Shown in pieces: positions 14,858 to 17,389 of a stretch of 17,389 bases of DNA. The stretch is from positions 1 through 17,389 of the forward strand of contig JAJRAL010000152.1 in the NCBI GenBank assembly GCA_028679935.1. The letters run 5' to 3'. Source of the DNA: Methanomassiliicoccales archaeon. Its GTDB lineage: Archaea; Thermoplasmatota; Thermoplasmata; Methanomassiliicoccales; UBA472. The number at the start of each line of letters is the position of its first letter. Position 1 is the stretch's first letter. Below the pieces are notes generated by a model that was not told the DNA's origin, searched no databases, and saw only the letters and a program-made list of their open reading frames with translations. The position numbers and the translations under genes were made by a program.

Positions 14858-15996
14858 CCGTCCTCCGCCCCCAGGGAGTATTCCTCCATCAGCCCTCTCA
14901 CGAGGTCCTTCACCTGCGCCCCTATTCTGTCGCATGAGTATTTGGCCTCTACTAGTTCCCTCCCCGATCTTCCAAGGAGCCACCCCATCTCCTTGTCGCG
15001 GAGGACTGCGACGATGTTATCGGCGAACCCTTGAGCGTTCTGTCCGACGAGACAGTTCGTGCCGTGATGAAGCTCGGGCATTCCATCCAAGGCGAGCGGC
15101 GACACCACCGTCGGTCTGGAGTGCGAGAGCATGTCTATGACCTTGGTCAGTATGCCGACGCCGCTCCAGATGGGTGCGATGCAAACGTCCGAGGCAGATA
15201 TCCAGAGATGGATGTCCGGGACGAAACCGAGCAGGTCGACCCCATCTCCCAGGCCGCCCGGTGGGCAGCCCCCACCCGCGATCGCGAACCTGGCCCCGGG
15301 GATCCTCCCCCTGACGCGCGGGGCGATGTTCTGCGCGATGCAGCTCGCCGCCTCCAGGTTCGGACCGTACGAGAGCGTGCCGAAGAAGAGCACGAGCGGG
15401 ACATCCCCCGGCAGCCCAAGCTTCTTCCTGGCCTCATCCTTCGCAGGGGTCCTGTCCACAACAGCGAGCTCGACGCAGGTCGGGACCACCTCAAGCTTCG
15501 GGTGGGGAAACCCCGCCTCCACGTAGCTCTGCCGGTCCCTCTCGGAGACGACCAGCACCTTCGCGCTCAGACGCTCCAGGACTCCCTCGAGCATCTCGTT
15601 GGAGGCGATGAAGTACAACGACTTGCCGACCGACTTCCCATAGGTCCTCACATTGCCGTGGTTATCCCAGATGGCTGGAGCGGATCGGAGCTTGCAGGCG
15701 AGCGCGGCCGGCAGGGCGAAGTACGAGCCCTCGGCGAAGACGACTGCTTGCTCCTTGCGCAATCTCGATAGCGTGCGAAGGAACAGATGGAGCTCTCCCA
15801 GAGGGAACATCAGGTACCGTGCGAACCTGTGCCCGCGCGGGTCGCAGGCGAACTCGCAGACCCGGCCCGCAGGCACCTCCTCCACGCGGAATCGCTCGCG
15901 GAGGAGCTTGAGCATCATCGGCGAGCGCTCGCTCGTGCCTTCCGCCGCCTTGAGCTTCGGCACGAAGAGGACCTTTCCCTTCGTCTCGGGCATCAT
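14854..15996 (-). CDS. Glycosyltransferase, GT4-like (second gene of the overlapped operon)
   Basis: A 380-residue GT-B glycosyltransferase. The N-terminal domain begins KVLFVPKLKAAEGTSERSP and includes PAIWDNHGNVRTYGK. The C-terminal domain has VPLVLFFGTLSYGPNLEAAS, ARFAIAGGGCPPGG, WISASDVCIAPIWSGVG and KVIDMLSHSRPTVVSP, matching the GT4 donor-binding region. The usual second glutamate of EX7E is an aspartate (VID). Donor and acceptor are unknown. The ATG at 15996 overlaps the previous gene's stop and is followed directly by a second ATG; GGAGG (16008-16012) lies 11 bases upstream. The gene's stop overlaps the DUF1616 ATG, so all three products are probably made together. Confidence 0.9.
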   Translation of the reverse strand: MMPETKGKVLFVPKLKAAEGTSERSPMMLKLLRERFRVEEVPAGRVCEFACDPRGHRFARYLMFPLGELHLFLRTLSRLRKEQAVVFAEGSYFALPAALACKLRSAPAIWDNHGNVRTYGKSVGKSLYFIASNEMLEGVLERLSAKVLVVSERDRQSYVEAGFPHPKLEVVPTCVELAVVDRTPAKDEARKKLGLPGDVPLVLFFGTLSYGPNLEAASCIAQNIAPRVRGRIPGARFAIAGGGCPPGGLGDGVDLLGFVPDIHLWISASDVCIAPIWSGVGILTKVIDMLSHSRPTVVSPLALDGMPELHHGTNCLVGQNAQGFADNIVAVLRDKEMGWLLGRSGRELVEAKYSCDRIGAQVKDLVRGLMEEYSLGAEDG

Positions 15997-17186
15997 CCGG
16001 CGCTGTGCCTCCTGTAGATTCCGATGAGGCGATCGGCCGACACGTCGAAGTCAAACTCCTCGACAGTGAGATCGCGAGCGCGAAGCCCGATGCCCCTCAG
16101 CTTCGCCTTGTCGCTCAGGGCCTCTGCCAAGGAGCCAGCCAGTCCGGACGTTTCGGATGGCAGCATCAGCCCGGCCCCCTTGTCCACGATGTCGGTCTTG
16201 AGCCCGCGGCCGAAGGACGTGAGCACTGGCGTGGCGCAAGCGGCCGACTCGATGGCCGTGAATGGGAAGAGATCGACACGGCTGGTGATCACGAGAGCGT
16301 CAGCCGCTGAGTACAGGCGGGCCATGTCGCCTCGGGTCAGATGAGAGGTGATGAAACGGACATGGTCAGAGATCCCGAGCCTGCGCGCCGATGCTCTCAG
16401 GCCGTCGAGTTCCGGGCCAGTGCCCTTGATGACGAGCAGTGTCTCTCTCCTTCGGGCGAGGAGGGAGGGCAGGCAATCCATGACCAGGTCCACTCCCTTG
16501 TTCCGATGCAGCCGGCCAACCGCGAGAAGTATGTCCTCGGCGCCTTCCAGCGCAAGGCCCTCGCGGCATTCCTCCTTCCGCATCGGCTTGAAGGTCCCGG
16601 TGTCGACGCCGCTGTGCACCACCTCCTCGAACTCGCCGTCCAATCCCTCCCTCCTCAGGTGCTCGCGCGCCGAAACCGAGCGGGGAATCACGGCCGCACA
16701 TGAGGAGACGATCGCCTTTCCCGCGGTCGCATAGAAAAGCCCCTGCGCCATTCCGATCGGGCCGCTCATCCTCGTGTCGAGCTCCTGCCAGACGTAGAAC
16801 GGCGTTCTGCCGCCTTCCCCAAGCCAGCCGAGGACGGTGCCGCTCTGGAACACCTCGCCCGACATCAGGGCGTCGAGCCTCAGCTCTCTCGCGCGCCTCC
16901 CAAGGGAGGGTGTGAATGGGGCGATCGAAGGTGAGAAGGGAAAGGAAAGCACGGTCGGGAGGTAGTGCAAGCTCAGCCCGCCCGGAAGTGTGGCTCGCTC
17001 CGAGGGGGCGTACGGCGCGGCGATGAACACGTGCACCTCGTGCCCCTTCTGGACGAGGTGACCGGCCAGTTCGACAATGTTCACCTCACCCTCGTCGGCC
17101 GGGGCCAGGCCTCTAGCGCCGAACAGCCTCCCCGACATCTCGACGTCGGCCGTGCGCGTCATCAGGTTGATGATGCCGATCCTCAC
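15993..17186 (-). CDS. Glycosyltransferase, GT4-like (first full gene of the overlapped operon)
   Basis: A 397-residue glycosyltransferase. The N-terminal domain starts MRIGIINLMTRTADVEMSGR and includes EVNIVELAGHLVQKGHEVHV. The C-terminal domain carries EEVVHSGVDTGTFKPM, DILLAVGRLHRNKGVDLVMD, a lysine in VIKGTGPELDGL, VRFITSHLTRGDMARLYSAA and TSRVDLFPFTAIESAACATP. The EX7E motif appears as D-x7-E (DLFPFTAIE), with aspartate in the first position. GT4 family placement is firm; the sugar is unknown. The start is a GTG at 17186 overlapping the stop of the upstream partial gene (GTGA), and its own stop overlaps the next gene's ATG. Likely a step in assembling a surface glycan. Confidence 0.9.
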   Translation of the reverse strand: MRIGIINLMTRTADVEMSGRLFGARGLAPADEGEVNIVELAGHLVQKGHEVHVFIAAPYAPSERATLPGGLSLHYLPTVLSFPFSPSIAPFTPSLGRRARELRLDALMSGEVFQSGTVLGWLGEGGRTPFYVWQELDTRMSGPIGMAQGLFYATAGKAIVSSCAAVIPRSVSAREHLRREGLDGEFEEVVHSGVDTGTFKPMRKEECREGLALEGAEDILLAVGRLHRNKGVDLVMDCLPSLLARRRETLLVIKGTGPELDGLRASARRLGISDHVRFITSHLTRGDMARLYSAADALVITSRVDLFPFTAIESAACATPVLTSFGRGLKTDIVDKGAGLMLPSETSGLAGSLAEALSDKAKLRGIGLRARDLTVEEFDFDVSADRLIGIYRRHSAG

Positions 17187-17389
17187 GGCGGGCCCGTCCC
17201 CCCGTAGATGATCGAGTACGCCCCGTTGTCCATGACCTTGGTGCAGTTCGAAATCTGATTCAGGTAGAAGTCATAGAGGAAAGTCGTCCCCCATTGCATC
17301 TGCCAGAGCTGGGTCGTGCGGTCGAAGACCATCGCCACGCGGGCTGAGCCTCGGGTGAGATTGGCGAACGGATTGGGATAGACCTCCCA
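17183..17389 (-). CDS. C-terminal fragment of an unidentified, probably membrane-linked protein
   Basis: The last 68 residues of a gene that enters from the right edge. The visible part reads WEVYPNPFANLTRGSARVAM, later QLWQMQWGTTFLYDFYLNQI, then NCTKVMDNGAYSIIYGGTGP and a final proline, ending in TGA that overlaps the next gene's GTG. The frame is open throughout and codon use matches the operon. Tails of the type N-K-V-x-DNG-x-x-x-IY occur at the ends of large archaeal membrane glycosyltransferases and related proteins, so this may be such an enzyme; that is a guess from a short piece. Confidence 0.7.
   Translation of the reverse strand, partial: WEVYPNPFANLTRGSARVAMVFDRTTQLWQMQWGTTFLYDFYLNQISNCTKVMDNGAYSIIYGGTGPP

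Noticed and set aside
1..17389. CRISPR arrays, insertion sequences, integrase or attachment sites
   Set aside because: No short regular direct repeats with unique spacers, no transposase or recombinase product, and no flanking target duplications were seen.

Overview
The window looks like a GC-rich archaeal chromosome segment. Several gene starts have TATA-like boxes about 25-40 bases upstream and short or absent leaders. Many same-strand neighbours overlap by 4 bases (ATGA or GTGA). The protein set (small MoaD/MoaE/MoaC/MoaB, DUF1616, a Wzx-like flippase, many GT4 glycosyltransferases, a large fibronectin III surface protein with a C-terminal membrane anchor) fits Euryarchaeota in the broad sense, perhaps Thermoplasmatota. 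That placement is inference; no rRNA or other decisive marker is present.

Left part (1-3700): a minus-strand molybdenum-cofactor operon reads moaD, moaE, moaC, moaB, then a damaged moeA that runs off the left edge. The moeA lacks a large internal segment and has a one-base frameshift. Next comes purC (purine synthesis, minus), then a divergent GNAT acetyltransferase (plus).

Middle (3690-8158): single genes on alternating strands: polysaccharide flippase (minus), BioF2-like acyltransferase (plus), PIG-L-type deacetylase (minus), GT4 glycosyltransferase (plus). Convergent pairs are only 2-3 bases apart. Together they resemble a set for building, modifying and flipping a lipid-linked glycan. 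The divergent PIG-L/GT control region carries a perfect 14-bp palindrome.

Right part (8159-17389): a 457-base gap holds several strong inverted repeats, a good TATA box and a leader hairpin with a GAAA tetraloop. It precedes a 1756-residue surface protein with an N-terminal membrane segment, a large unassigned region with a hydrolase-like feel, a Big_5-type Ig domain, eight FN3 repeats and a C-terminal membrane anchor. Converging on it is a tightly overlapped minus-strand operon: the C-terminus of an unidentified protein, two GT4 glycosyltransferases, and a DUF1616 membrane protein rich in N-glycosylation sequons. The region from 3690 rightward is best read as a cell-surface glycosylation locus with at least one large candidate substrate or glycan-active protein.
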